Below the pieces are notes generated by a model. It saw only the letters and a list, made by a program, of their open reading frames with translations, was not told the origin of the DNA and did no database searches. DNA of 64,000 nt from NCBI GenBank assembly GCA_049597955.1, contig JBMYND010000006.1, positions 1 to 64,000 of the forward strand, given 5' to 3'. The number at the start of each line of letters is the position of its first letter. The first letter of the stretch is position 1. This document shows, in pieces, positions 34,434-43,396 of the stretch. The stretch is from JAYPAN01 sp049597955 (GTDB lineage Bacteria > Pseudomonadota > Alphaproteobacteria > RS24). Position numbers and translations under genes: made by a program.

Positions 34434-34457
34434 TTGACATTGTCCAATAAAGACAAT
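34434..34457 (+). promoter_or_regulatory. Operator/-35 region of the GH3 gene
   Basis: TTGACA (34434-34439) runs into ATTGTC-N7-GACAAT (34439-34457), an inverted repeat using the half-sites seen upstream of the symporter and TonB receptor. CATAAT at 34462-34467 may serve as a -10. The 34293-34488 interval also contains the LacI gene's own upstream region. Confidence 0.5.
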
Positions 34458-34488
34458 AACCCATAATCTTTGTCAATGGGAGGTCAAA

Positions 34489-37014
34489 ATGTTGTCAGTC
34501 AAAAAACGCCTGTTCGGCGAACGCACCAGCCAAAAATCCGGCGAAAAATTTTTTTCTCCCAGACGCGCTGTGCAGTCGGTGGTTTTTCTTTCCGCAGCCA
34601 TGCTGCTGGCGGCTTGTGAGCCTGCCAAACAAAGTCAATTTGACGAAAAAGCCAAGGCCATATTGGCCAAAATGACTTTGGAAGAAAAAATTGGCCAAGT
34701 GCTGCAGGGCGATATTTCGGCAACAACACCGGAAGATGTCCGCAAATATAATCTCGGCTCAGTGCTGAATGGCGGCAATTCTGCGCCAAAAGGTGGCAAA
34801 ACCGCCGACTGGCAAGAATGGGTCGATTTGGCTGATGCTTATTGGCAGGCCTCAACCGATGCCTCTGATGGCGGTGTGGCGATTCCTTATATTTGGGGAA
34901 CCGACGCGGTGCATGGCCATAATAATCTGCAAACAGCGACGATTTTCCCGCATAATATTGGTCTTGGCGCGGCCAATGATGCCGATTTGGTGCGCCGCAT
35001 TGGGGAAGTCACAGCGCGCGAAGTGCGCGGCACCGGTCTTGACTGGACATTCGCGCCGACATTGGCGGTGGTGCAAGATGATCGCTGGGGCCGCAGCTAT
35101 GAAGGCTATTCCGAAGACCCTGAAATTGTCTCGCGGCTGGGCGCGGCCATGCTGGTCGGGCTGCAAGGCGCGCCGAACAGCGATGCGTTTCTTGATGAAT
35201 ATCACGTTATTGCCACTGCTAAACATTTTGTTGGTGATGGCGGCACGCAATATGGCATTGACAAGGGCGATTTGATTGGCACGCCGGCAACTGTCCGCGC
35301 CACCCATGCCTATCCCTATGAAGCGGCAATAGGCAATGATGCGCAAACCGTCATGTCTTCTTTCTCCAGCGTCAATGGCGTGAAAATGCATGGCGCGAAG
35401 GATTTGCTGACCGGCCTGCTGCGCGATGAGATGAAATTTGACGGCTTTGTGATTGGTGACTGGAACGGCCATGCCGAAATCCCAGGCTGCACCTCAACCG
35501 ATTGCCCTGATGCCTTGCTGGCCGGTGTGGATATGTATATGGCACCTGATAGCTGGAAAGGGCTGTATGAGACATTGCTGGCACAAGCCAAATCGGGCGA
35601 ACTGCCAATGGCACGCCTTGACGAAGCCGTGTTGCGTATTCTGGAAGTCAAATTGCGCGCCGGTGTGTTTGATGCCGGCCTGCCCTCCAAGCGCGTTGGC
35701 ACAGATGAGACCGCGCTCGGCACTGAAGCCAACCGCGCCGTCGCCCGCGAAGCAGTGCGCAAATCGCTGGTATTGTTGAAAAATAATGATGCCACATTGC
35801 CGGTCAATCCGACCAAGCGGATTTTGGTGGTGGGTGATGCGGCCAATTCCATGCAGCAACAAACCGGCGGTTGGACATTATCATGGCAGGGCAATGACAA
35901 TGCCAATGAAGAGTTCAAAACCGGCGAAACCATTTATCAGGGGCTGGCAACCGCCATTACCCAAGCCGGTGGCCAAATTGATTTTTCTGCCGATGGCAGT
36001 TTTGTTGAAAAGCCGGATATGGCGATTTTTGTGTTTGGCGAACAACCCTATGCCGAATTTGTTGGTGACCGCCAAGACACAGTCTATGAATTTGAAGATG
36101 GCGCGCATTTGGCAATGATTAACAAGCTGAAAGCGCAAGATATTCCTGTCGTGTCGGTTTTCATCACCGGTCGCCCGCTTTGGGTCAATCCGCACATCAA
36201 TGCTTCCGACGCTTTTGTTGTGGCTTGGTTGCCCGGCACGGAAGCAGGCGGCGTGGCTGATGTGCTTGTCGCCGACAAACAGGGCAAGGCGCGCCATGAC
36301 TTTGCCGGTCGCCTGTCCTTTTCTTGGCCCGGCGACGGCACAGGCATGCCGATAAATGGCGCTGAGGCGACCGGCGCACAATTCGCGCTGGGTTATGGCC
36401 TGAATTATACACAAGCCACGCAATTGGCTGCGTTTTCGGAAAATCCGGGCGTTGCCAAAGCCTCTGACGCCTTTACCGGGCAGATTATCGCGCGCGGCGC
36501 GGCGTCGACACCGCTAAGCATGTTCCTTGGCGACCAGACCAATGCCAATTCTCCGGCACCGGCCTTTAACACGGCCAGCCTTGGCGGCAGCATTACCTCA
36601 TCCGGTGTTGACTATCGCGCGCAGGAAGATGCGCGGCGTCTGAGCTGGGCCGGTGACAATGAAGCCACCCTATCCGTGCGCGCACCGCGCCCTGTCGATT
36701 TTGCCCGTATCGGCGCGACCGACGAGCTGGCGCTTAAGTTGACCTTACGGGTTGATGCGGCAGGCAATGGCCCGATATTTGCCGGCATGGCTTGTGGTGA
36801 TAATTGCGGCGCACGGCTTGATATGACCAAGCTGTTGGGTGAAGGCGCGATTGGCGAATGGCGCGAAGCGGCAATTCCGCTTTCCTGCTTCACCAAAGCC
36901 GGTCTGGATGCCAGCAATGTCACCGTGCCGCTGGCCATGCAAACGGCCGCTCAATGGCAAATATCCGTGCATGATGCACGGCTCGGCACAGCCAAAGCCG
37001 CGCGCTGCCCATAA
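34489..37014 (+). CDS. GH3 family beta-glucosidase lipoprotein
   Basis: The product has 841 residues. A lipoprotein signal with lipobox 'LLAAC' (about residue 43) suggests membrane anchoring. The GH3 barrel includes 'TLEEKIGQVLQ' and 'GTDAVHGHNN', with the nucleophile Asp at about 324 in 'FVIGDWNGH'; the second alpha/beta domain starts near 'ILVVGDAAN'. A C-terminal beta domain (about 660-841), as in ExoP-type exo-1,3/1,4-beta-glucosidases, follows. It probably trims oligosaccharides made by the GH16 enzymes to glucose. ATG 34489 follows GGGAGG. It is divergent from LacI. Confidence 0.92.
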   Translation: MLSVKKRLFGERTSQKSGEKFFSPRRAVQSVVFLSAAMLLAACEPAKQSQFDEKAKAILAKMTLEEKIGQVLQGDISATTPEDVRKYNLGSVLNGGNSAPKGGKTADWQEWVDLADAYWQASTDASDGGVAIPYIWGTDAVHGHNNLQTATIFPHNIGLGAANDADLVRRIGEVTAREVRGTGLDWTFAPTLAVVQDDRWGRSYEGYSEDPEIVSRLGAAMLVGLQGAPNSDAFLDEYHVIATAKHFVGDGGTQYGIDKGDLIGTPATVRATHAYPYEAAIGNDAQTVMSSFSSVNGVKMHGAKDLLTGLLRDEMKFDGFVIGDWNGHAEIPGCTSTDCPDALLAGVDMYMAPDSWKGLYETLLAQAKSGELPMARLDEAVLRILEVKLRAGVFDAGLPSKRVGTDETALGTEANRAVAREAVRKSLVLLKNNDATLPVNPTKRILVVGDAANSMQQQTGGWTLSWQGNDNANEEFKTGETIYQGLATAITQAGGQIDFSADGSFVEKPDMAIFVFGEQPYAEFVGDRQDTVYEFEDGAHLAMINKLKAQDIPVVSVFITGRPLWVNPHINASDAFVVAWLPGTEAGGVADVLVADKQGKARHDFAGRLSFSWPGDGTGMPINGAEATGAQFALGYGLNYTQATQLAAFSENPGVAKASDAFTGQIIARGAASTPLSMFLGDQTNANSPAPAFNTASLGGSITSSGVDYRAQEDARRLSWAGDNEATLSVRAPRPVDFARIGATDELALKLTLRVDAAGNGPIFAGMACGDNCGARLDMTKLLGEGAIGEWREAAIPLSCFTKAGLDASNVTVPLAMQTAAQWQISVHDARLGTAKAARCP

Positions 37015-37051
37015 GCCACAGCCCAAAACATATTGGCCCCAAGCAGAAAAC

Positions 37052-37079
37052 AAAAGCCCGGCGCAAGCGCCGGGCTTTT
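37052..37079. terminator. Bidirectional intrinsic terminator
   Basis: The arms AAAAGCCCGGCGC and GCGCCGGGCTTTT (37052-37064 and 37067-37079) are perfect complements, with A runs on one side and T runs on the other. It serves the convergent GH3 and GH16 genes. Confidence 0.92.
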
Positions 37080-37105
37080 AATTTGCGAGAAAAATGCAAG
37101 GCTGG

Positions 37106-38656
37106 CTAATTGCCGCGACAGGCAATCGCCGTATCCGTATCGCCCTCACATTCATAGACGCGCACATAATCAACCAGCATTTGTTTGGGGAAGCCGGTCG
37201 AATCAATGCCGCGCTGATTGGCACCGGTTGGCCAGTCGCCGCCTATCGCCAGATTCAAAATCAGGTGAAACCGCTCATCAAATGGCGCATAGGCATTGCC
37301 CGATGCCGCATCAGAGCGCCATTGTGTGTTTGAACGGCGCACATATTCCTCACCGTCAACCAGCCAACGCATTTCGTCGCGATACCATTCCAGCGTGTAA
37401 GTATGGAAGGCATTAATATCATCCAAATGGGTTGAGCCGCCCGTGCGTGCCTGACGCGGCCATTCACCGCCAAAATGAATCGTGCCATGCGCGCGGTCTT
37501 CAATGCCATTGTCACAGCTGCTGCAACCGCCAGCGCCGAGATTGACCGTTTCCACAATGTCAATCTCGCCGGATGCAGCCCAGCCGCCATAGGCTTGCGC
37601 GGTCGGCAACATCCAAATAGCAGGCCATGTGCCTTGCCCGGTCGGCATTTTGGCGCGAATTTCAAACTTGCCATAAGTCCAGTCACCCTTGCCGGATGAT
37701 TGCACGCGACCCGATGTGTAGGTTCGCCCCTGCGCCAGACCGGTTTCCGGCCGCGCTGTCAGTACCAGATTGCCGTCAATAATAGATATATTATCAGCGC
37801 TGTCCGTATAGCATTGCGCTTCATTATTGCCGCCGCCATAGCATTGTTCACGGCCCCAGCTGTCCGTGGTGCTCCATTTGGTCAAATCAAGGCTGTCGCC
37901 GTCAAATTCGTCAAACCACAACAGACGCCAATTGCTGGTCGGATTATCGCCACCGCCATTATTGCCGCCATTATCGCCACCGCCATTATTGCCGCCATTA
38001 TCGCCACCGCCATTATTGCCGCCATTATCACCGCCGCCATTATCGCCCGGTGCGGGTGGTTGCGGCGCGGGATTGGGGGTGCTGCCGCTGCCGCTGCCGC
38101 CACCGCCACCGCCACCGCCGCCGCCCAGAGCAAGGGCAACCAGCGCCAGCGTGCCGGCGGTTTTGACCATTGTGCCGCCAGCGGATTCGGCCACACCATA
38201 GCGGGGATAACCCGTCCAATGTCGCCAATCGCTATAATCGCGATTTTGGCCGGCGCGCCAGCCCGACAGGGTGAATGTCAGCCCGACAAAGACATCATCG
38301 CGTCCAATATCATCATAATATGTTGTGCCAAGTTTCAGATTCAGCCCAAATGGCAAATCAGCCGACAGGCTGCGTGCATGGCCATTTTGCGCGCCGCCAT
38401 GGGCAAACCGGCTGTGCCGGCTGAAGCTGCGATGGTGGTAAGTCACGCCGGGCAGCAAAGGCAGGGGCATGGCAATTTCCAGCGCCCCGCCGCGCTCATC
38501 ATAATAGAGTTCTTGTAAATTGGCGGTCTGCAAAGCGGCAAAATGCGGGGCCAAGCGCCCCGCCTTTTCCGACGCCACCGAATGAGACCCGGCCAGAGCC
38601 GGGCTTGTCGCGAGGGCGGACAGTGCCGCCCCCGCCACCAAAGCGGATGTTTTCAT
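37106..38656 (-). CDS. GH16 laminarinase-like enzyme with novel N-terminal region and Gly/Asn/Asp linker
   Basis: The product has 516 residues. It has a signal peptide (about 1-22), then an unrecognised region (about 30-160) with beta-strand-like stretches ('LPFGLNLKLGTTYY', 'VFVGLTFTLSGW'), a hydrophobic helix (about 161-177) running into ten glycines, a Gly/Asn/Asp repeat linker (about 205-238), and a C-terminal GH16 domain with 'GEIDIVET' (Glu364, Asp366, Glu369). The catalytic domain is close to the other GH16 gene. The N-terminal part may anchor the enzyme in or near the outer membrane; this is inference. It starts 12 bases after the symporter stop, so the two form an operon. Confidence 0.88.
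   Translation of the reverse strand: MKTSALVAGAALSALATSPALAGSHSVASEKAGRLAPHFAALQTANLQELYYDERGGALEIAMPLPLLPGVTYHHRSFSRHSRFAHGGAQNGHARSLSADLPFGLNLKLGTTYYDDIGRDDVFVGLTFTLSGWRAGQNRDYSDWRHWTGYPRYGVAESAGGTMVKTAGTLALVALALGGGGGGGGGGSGSGSTPNPAPQPPAPGDNGGGDNGGNNGGGDNGGNNGGGDNGGNNGGGDNPTSNWRLLWFDEFDGDSLDLTKWSTTDSWGREQCYGGGNNEAQCYTDSADNISIIDGNLVLTARPETGLAQGRTYTSGRVQSSGKGDWTYGKFEIRAKMPTGQGTWPAIWMLPTAQAYGGWAASGEIDIVETVNLGAGGCSSCDNGIEDRAHGTIHFGGEWPRQARTGGSTHLDDINAFHTYTLEWYRDEMRWLVDGEEYVRRSNTQWRSDAASGNAYAPFDERFHLILNLAIGGDWPTGANQRGIDSTGFPKQMLVDYVRVYECEGDTDTAIACRGN
37944..38024. repeat. Three tandem copies of a 27-bp unit inside the GH16 gene
   Basis: Exact 27-base copies at 37944-37970, 37971-37997 and 37998-38024 plus a partial fourth encode the Gly/Asn/Asp linker. 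Exact DNA identity suggests recent expansion; the copy number may vary. Confidence 0.9.
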
Positions 38657-38668
38657 CCGTATCGTCCT

Positions 38669-40255
38669 TTACCAGAACACCACATAAATCAGCGTCAGCA
38701 GGACAGCCACAGTAATCGCCAGCCGGTTGAATACAGGCGCGCTGTCAAAGCTGATGCCTTGCGTATCGACCACTTGCGACGCGGCCGACGGTGCGGTGCG
38801 GGTTGAAACCACAAAACCCACCACCAGACAGGCGAGGAAAACAATCCAAATCCGGATGACAAAAGCCATATCCGGCGCGCCGATTTTCATGGCGATATTG
38901 GCCAGCACGGAGACAATCAGCATGGCAAAAGCGCCTGCCGCATTGCAACGCTGCCAGAACATGCCCAGCAAAAACACCGATACAATGCCCGGCGCGATAA
39001 AGCCGGTATATTCTTGAATGGTCTGAAACGCGCTTTCCATGCCGCCGAGAAACGGGCGCGCCAGAATAACCGCAATGACAATAGCGGCGACAGCAGTTGC
39101 CCGCCCGACCATCACATAATGGCTCTCTGTGCGGTCTTTCGCCAGATAGTCACGATAAATATCCATGGTGAAAATGGTTGAAATGGAATTCATCATGGAA
39201 GCCAAAGATGACACAATAGCGGCAATCAAAGCGGCAAAAACCAGCCCGCGCAAACCTTCCGGCACCAGCGTCATCAGCACGCCATAAGTGGTGTCCGGGC
39301 TGGCCTGCAAGGCTGCCATATCCAGCTTGCCATTTTGCGCCAGCCACAAAGCGGCAATGCCCGGCAGCACCACAATCACCGGTATCAGCAATTTCAAAAA
39401 CGCGGCAAAAGCCAGACCTTTTTGTGCCTCGGCCAGACTTTCCGCGCCCAAGGCACGCTGGATGATATATTGATTGAAACCCCAATAGGAGAAATGCAGC
39501 ACCCAAAGACCGCCAAGCAATGTCCAAATGCCGGGCAGATTATTATAGCTGGGATGGTCATCGGCCAGAATCATTTTGAAATGGCCGGGTATCTCGCTCA
39601 TCAGCACACCAAGGCCGCCAAACATCCCGCTGCCCTGACCGACCAGCGCCAGCACAATGCCGGTAATGGCAAAACCACCGGCGACCAGCACCACGACTTG
39701 TATAATATCGGTCAGCGCAACCGCTTTCAGCCCGCCATAAAAGGAATAAAGAACGGCAAATAAAGCCAGCCCCATCATGGCATACATAACACTCCAGCCG
39801 GTCAGCGCATTAAGCGCCAGACCGCCCAGCCACAAAACAGCCGTCAGATTGACAGCAGTGTAAAGCACCACCCAGAAAACTGCCAAAATCGATTTGATTT
39901 GCGGGCCAAAGCGCAATTCGAGAAATTGCGGCATGGTGTAAATTTTCTTTTCCAGAAAAATCGGCAGGAAATATTTGGCGACAATAATCAGCACAATCGC
40001 GGCCTGCCATTCATAGGCGGCGATTGCCAGACCTACCACAAAACCCTGTCCCGATTGGCCGATAATCTGCTCGGCGGAAATATTGGCGGCAATCAGCGAC
40101 GCGCCAATCGCCCACCAGGGCAGGCTTTTGCCGGCCAGAAAATAATCCTCACTGTTGATTTCATGGCCCGGCGTGGCGCGCGATACATAAAGCGCAACCG
40201 CCAGCAAAGTCAGCGCATAAAGCGCGATAATGGTTAAATCAATTGATGTCAGCAT
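38669..40255 (-). CDS. SglT-like sodium:glucose symporter
   Basis: The product has 528 residues, SSS family, about 14 membrane segments. 'EDYFLAGKSLPWWAIGASLIAANISAEQ' (read as two blocks, 'EDYFLAGKSLPW' and 'GASLIAANISAEQ') and 'SSLASMMNSISTIFTMDIY' match Vibrio SglT-type sugar/sodium cotransporters. ATG 40255 follows AGGAGGGGG. It is first in an operon with GH16, so glucose or a small glucan is the likely substrate. A hairpin (GCCGGA-TTT-CCGGC near 40331) sits in its leader. Confidence 0.9.
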   Translation of the reverse strand: MLTSIDLTIIALYALTLLAVALYVSRATPGHEINSEDYFLAGKSLPWWAIGASLIAANISAEQIIGQSGQGFVVGLAIAAYEWQAAIVLIIVAKYFLPIFLEKKIYTMPQFLELRFGPQIKSILAVFWVVLYTAVNLTAVLWLGGLALNALTGWSVMYAMMGLALFAVLYSFYGGLKAVALTDIIQVVVLVAGGFAITGIVLALVGQGSGMFGGLGVLMSEIPGHFKMILADDHPSYNNLPGIWTLLGGLWVLHFSYWGFNQYIIQRALGAESLAEAQKGLAFAAFLKLLIPVIVVLPGIAALWLAQNGKLDMAALQASPDTTYGVLMTLVPEGLRGLVFAALIAAIVSSLASMMNSISTIFTMDIYRDYLAKDRTESHYVMVGRATAVAAIVIAVILARPFLGGMESAFQTIQEYTGFIAPGIVSVFLLGMFWQRCNAAGAFAMLIVSVLANIAMKIGAPDMAFVIRIWIVFLACLVVGFVVSTRTAPSAASQVVDTQGISFDSAPVFNRLAITVAVLLTLIYVVFW

Positions 40256-40356
40256 TTTGCTGCCCCCTCCTGTTTGCCCCAAGCCTACCTTATATTTTCC
40301 GTAAACTTTAAGGTTTCCCTCACCGCAAATGCCGGATTTCCGGCAATCCGCCCTGA

Positions 40357-40444
40357 TTTTTAACCAGAGCTGACAACGATGTCAATTTGTTATCACGCCA
40401 TGCCCCCAGCCCGGTTAACGGTGCCGTTTTGACAACGGTGTCAA
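40357..40444 (-). promoter_or_regulatory. Promoter and two LacI-type palindromes before the symporter-GH16 operon
   Basis: TGACA-ACGA-TGTCA lies at 40371-40384 and TTGACA-ACGG-TGTCAA at 40429-40444, both perfect inverted repeats around four bases. Read leftward, the first overlaps a TTGACA (40380-40385) that is 17 bases from TAAAAA (40357-40362). The layout fits repression by a LacI-family protein. Confidence 0.65.
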
Positions 40445-40462
40445 CGTTTTCATGGGCTATTT

Positions 40463-41056
40463 TCAGCTTGTCCGGCGCGATTTCATGGCGGCGACCAGCG
40501 TGCCATCATCGAGATAATCCAATTCGCCACCAACCGGCACGCCATGTGCCAACCGCGAAACGGTCAAGCCGCGCCCGTCCAGCATATCGGTGATATAATG
40601 CGCCGTTGTTTGTCCCTCGACTGTCGCATTTGTCGCCAAAATCACTTCTTGCACGCCGCCTGCCGCAACCCTTGTTTGCAAGCCTGCCATATTCAGCTCT
40701 TCGGGCCCGACACCATCCAGCGCCGACAGCGTGCCGCCCAGCACATGATATGTCCCGCGCAAGGCTTGGGCGCGCTCCAAAGCCCATAAATCGCCAACAT
40801 CTTCAACCACGCAAATTACGCTTGAATCGCGGCGCGGGTCGGCGCAAATCGCGCAAGGGTCAATCGTGTCAATATTGCCGCAAATCTGGCAGGTTTTTAT
40901 CGCCTCACGCGCCGCCAGCAGCGCATCGGTCAACGGGTTGAGCAATGTCTCGCGCCGCCGCATGAGTTGCAGCACAGCACGGCGCGCCGAGCGCGGCCCC
41001 AGCCCCGGCAGACGGGCGAGATATTTGACCAATTCCTCAATTTCCTGCCCCGCCAT
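40463..41056 (-). CDS. recR: Recombination mediator RecR
   Basis: The product has 197 residues. It acts with RecO to load RecA at gaps. It has a helix-hairpin-helix ('LARLPGLGPRSARRAVLQL'), a zinc finger 'CQICGNIDTIDPCAIC' and a TOPRIM domain ('ICVVEDVGDLWALE'). It starts five bases after the dnaX stop; the YbaB gene that often sits between them is absent. Confidence 0.97.
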   Translation of the reverse strand: MAGQEIEELVKYLARLPGLGPRSARRAVLQLMRRRETLLNPLTDALLAAREAIKTCQICGNIDTIDPCAICADPRRDSSVICVVEDVGDLWALERAQALRGTYHVLGGTLSALDGVGPEELNMAGLQTRVAAGGVQEVILATNATVEGQTTAHYITDMLDGRGLTVSRLAHGVPVGGELDYLDDGTLVAAMKSRRTS

Positions 41057-41061
41057 GCCGC

Positions 41062-43128
41062 CTATGCGTCCATATCGGTTTCGGCATCATCGCTTTCGGC
41101 CAAATTATCGGTGCTGTCATCGCCCATCTCGCCATTCGCATCCGCCTGCATGTCAAAATCGGTTATCGACACAATTTCGGCACCGGGAAACGCCGCCATG
41201 GCGGCTTGCACATGCGGGTCGGCCAGGGCTGATTGCTGGCGCCGGTCGGCCGCTTCCTGACGCGTGCTTTCAATGGTTTGCGCCCCGGCTGCCTGCGACA
41301 GTGACACCACCCAATGCTGCCCTGTCCAGTCGCGCAATTTGCGGGTCAGTTCTTGCGCCAACCCGTCATAAGCGCCATTCAGGCGAATTTCGAGCCGTCC
41401 CTGCCGGTCGCCGCGCGCCGCTTCAAAATTGACCAAATGCACGCCGCTTTCCAGCGCATGTTTCAGCGAAATATCGCGCTTTTCAGCGGCCAGCGCCACA
41501 ATATCGGCAAAATTGTTGAGCTGCGGCGCAATAGCGACAGGCGCTTCGGGCATGGGCGCGGCTTGGGCGACCGGCCCCGCAGTGCCGCCGGATGCGGAGG
41601 CGGGCCTTGCGGCCTGTGCGCTTACCGCTTGCGCTGTTTGACCGCTTGGCGGCGCTTCCGGCGCGGCGGTAGAAGGCACGGAAGGCGCGGCAGAGCCGCT
41701 ATTTTGGGCCGCTTCCCATTGTTTCAGCAATTCTTCCGGCGTCGGCACATCGGATAAATGCGCCAGTCTTATCAGCACCATTTCAGCAGCCGCTTTCGGA
41801 TTGCTCGCATTGAGTGTTTCCTGATGGCCATGCAGCAAAGCCTGCCAGACACGCGACAATATGCGGGTCGAGAGTTTTTCGGCCGCCGCCAGGCCGCGCG
41901 CGCGCATATCCGCCGAATAAGTGACATCGGCACCGGCATCGGCGACAAATTTCAGCCGCGTCAGCCAATGGGTCAATTCAGCCAGCGAGGCAATAATCAT
42001 GGACGGGTCGGCACCAAGCGCATATTGCGCGTCAAACTCGGCCAGCGCACCGGCCACATCGCCGGACAGGGTGAGGTCGAATAAATCAAAGCCGCGCCCG
42101 CGATCGGCCAGCCCCAGCAAGGCGCGCATGGTTTCCCCGTCAATCGCCGCATCTGCCGCGCCTGCACCGGAAGCACCTGCGCCATGCGCCAGCGCCCGGT
42201 CAAGAAGCGACAGCGCATCGCGGGCCGAGCCATCGGCGGCGCGCGCAATCAGCGTCAAAGCTTCTTCCGGCAAGGAAACCTGCTCGGCGGCGCAGACTTT
42301 CTGCAACAGGCTTATCGCTTCGCTCTGGTCGAGCCGTTTCAGGTCAAAACGCTGGCAGCGCGACAAAACGGTTACCGGCACTTGCCGGATTTCCGTGGTT
42401 GCAAAAATAAATTTCACATGTTCGGGCGGCTCTTCCAGCGTCTTCAGCAGGCCGTTAAAGGCCGCTTTGGAGAGCATGTGAACCTCGTCAATAATATAGA
42501 CTTTATAGCGCGCCGAAGACGGCATATAGCGCACATTTTCGATAATCTCACGAATATCGCCAATGCCAGTGCGCGAGGCCGCATCCATCTCAATCACATC
42601 GACATGTGTGCCTTCCATAATCGCCTGACAATGCACACCAAGCGCATCAAGCGCGACCGAAGGGGCGCTGACCGTTTCGGTTTGGTAATTCAGCGCGCGC
42701 GCCAATATGCGCGCCGTGGTGGTTTTGCCGACACCGCGCACACCGGTCAGCATAAAGGCATGGGCAATGCGCGCCGTTTCAAACGCATTGGTCAATGTGC
42801 GCACCATTGCATCTTGGCCGATAAGGTCATTGAAATTGGTCGGACGATATTTACGCGCCAGCACTTTATAGCTGCCGCCATTATCATCGCTGTCGCCAAT
42901 GCCGGTTTCAGCCTTTGGTGCTGCAACAGGCGCATCAACAGCTTCACTGGCGGCTTCATTGGCCGCATCAGCCTCACCCAGCATATCAAAACCGGGCGCG
43001 TCATCGGAGAAAACCGGCGGCTCCGGCTCGGCCATATCCGTGCCATGCGATTGATTATCTGTTTGCGACAGCGTGTCTTCGGGTCGGGCGGCGGGGTCGT
43101 TCGGGTCTGCCATATTGTTACCGGTCAT
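41062..43128 (-). CDS. dnaX: DNA polymerase III subunits gamma/tau
   Basis: The product has 688 residues. It is the clamp-loader ATPase. After an acidic, low-complexity N-terminal extension (about 85 residues) it reads 'YRPTNFNDLIGQ', Walker A 'GVRGVGKTTTAR', Walker B-type 'DEVHML' and sensor 'FIFATTEIRQVP', then a Pro/Ala-rich middle and a C-terminal tau-like domain. ATG 43128 is chosen; ATG 43113 is also possible. SRP RNA lies just upstream. Confidence 0.95.
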   Translation of the reverse strand: MTGNNMADPNDPAARPEDTLSQTDNQSHGTDMAEPEPPVFSDDAPGFDMLGEADAANEAASEAVDAPVAAPKAETGIGDSDDNGGSYKVLARKYRPTNFNDLIGQDAMVRTLTNAFETARIAHAFMLTGVRGVGKTTTARILARALNYQTETVSAPSVALDALGVHCQAIMEGTHVDVIEMDAASRTGIGDIREIIENVRYMPSSARYKVYIIDEVHMLSKAAFNGLLKTLEEPPEHVKFIFATTEIRQVPVTVLSRCQRFDLKRLDQSEAISLLQKVCAAEQVSLPEEALTLIARAADGSARDALSLLDRALAHGAGASGAGAADAAIDGETMRALLGLADRGRGFDLFDLTLSGDVAGALAEFDAQYALGADPSMIIASLAELTHWLTRLKFVADAGADVTYSADMRARGLAAAEKLSTRILSRVWQALLHGHQETLNASNPKAAAEMVLIRLAHLSDVPTPEELLKQWEAAQNSGSAAPSVPSTAAPEAPPSGQTAQAVSAQAARPASASGGTAGPVAQAAPMPEAPVAIAPQLNNFADIVALAAEKRDISLKHALESGVHLVNFEAARGDRQGRLEIRLNGAYDGLAQELTRKLRDWTGQHWVVSLSQAAGAQTIESTRQEAADRRQQSALADPHVQAAMAAFPGAEIVSITDFDMQADANGEMGDDSTDNLAESDDAETDMDA

Positions 43129-43176
43129 ATTCCTGATTTGCTTGCCTGTCGCGCCGATTCCGACGGGAATCGGGTG

Positions 43177-43271
43177 GGAAACTGGACAGGCAACCCGCAC
43201 CGAACTCGTTAGGGCTGCTTCCTTCCGGACCTGACCCGGTTGGCGAGGGATGCGTCTGCCGCCAGTTTCCC
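43177..43271 (-). ncRNA. ffs: Small signal recognition particle RNA (4.5S)
   Basis: The reverse strand carries the universally conserved SRP domain IV 'GGTCAGGTCCGGAAGGAAGC' and closes with a perfect ten-base stem GGGAAACTGG/CCAGTTTCCC (43177-43186 with 43262-43271). The length is 95 nt. A TATATT at 43278-43283 sits seven bases before the predicted 5' end. It binds Ffh to target membrane proteins. Confidence 0.96.
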
Positions 43272-43396
43272 AATCGCAATATAGCAGGCCAAGCCCGTCC
43301 GCACACCCCCGCCATGCAGATTATTTCGGGGACGAAATTTCCGCCGCCAAAATTCATTTCTGGTATAGTCGGCCATTCATTTCAACGAGGTTCACC

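Noticed and set aside
37944..38040. Possible CRISPR-like repeat array
   Set aside because: The 27-bp copies are directly contiguous with no spacers and encode an in-frame protein linker; no cas genes are present.
42184..43212. 342-residue plus-strand ORF
   Set aside because: It lies entirely antisense to dnaX and enters the SRP RNA; its composition is His/Arg-rich as expected of a shadow.
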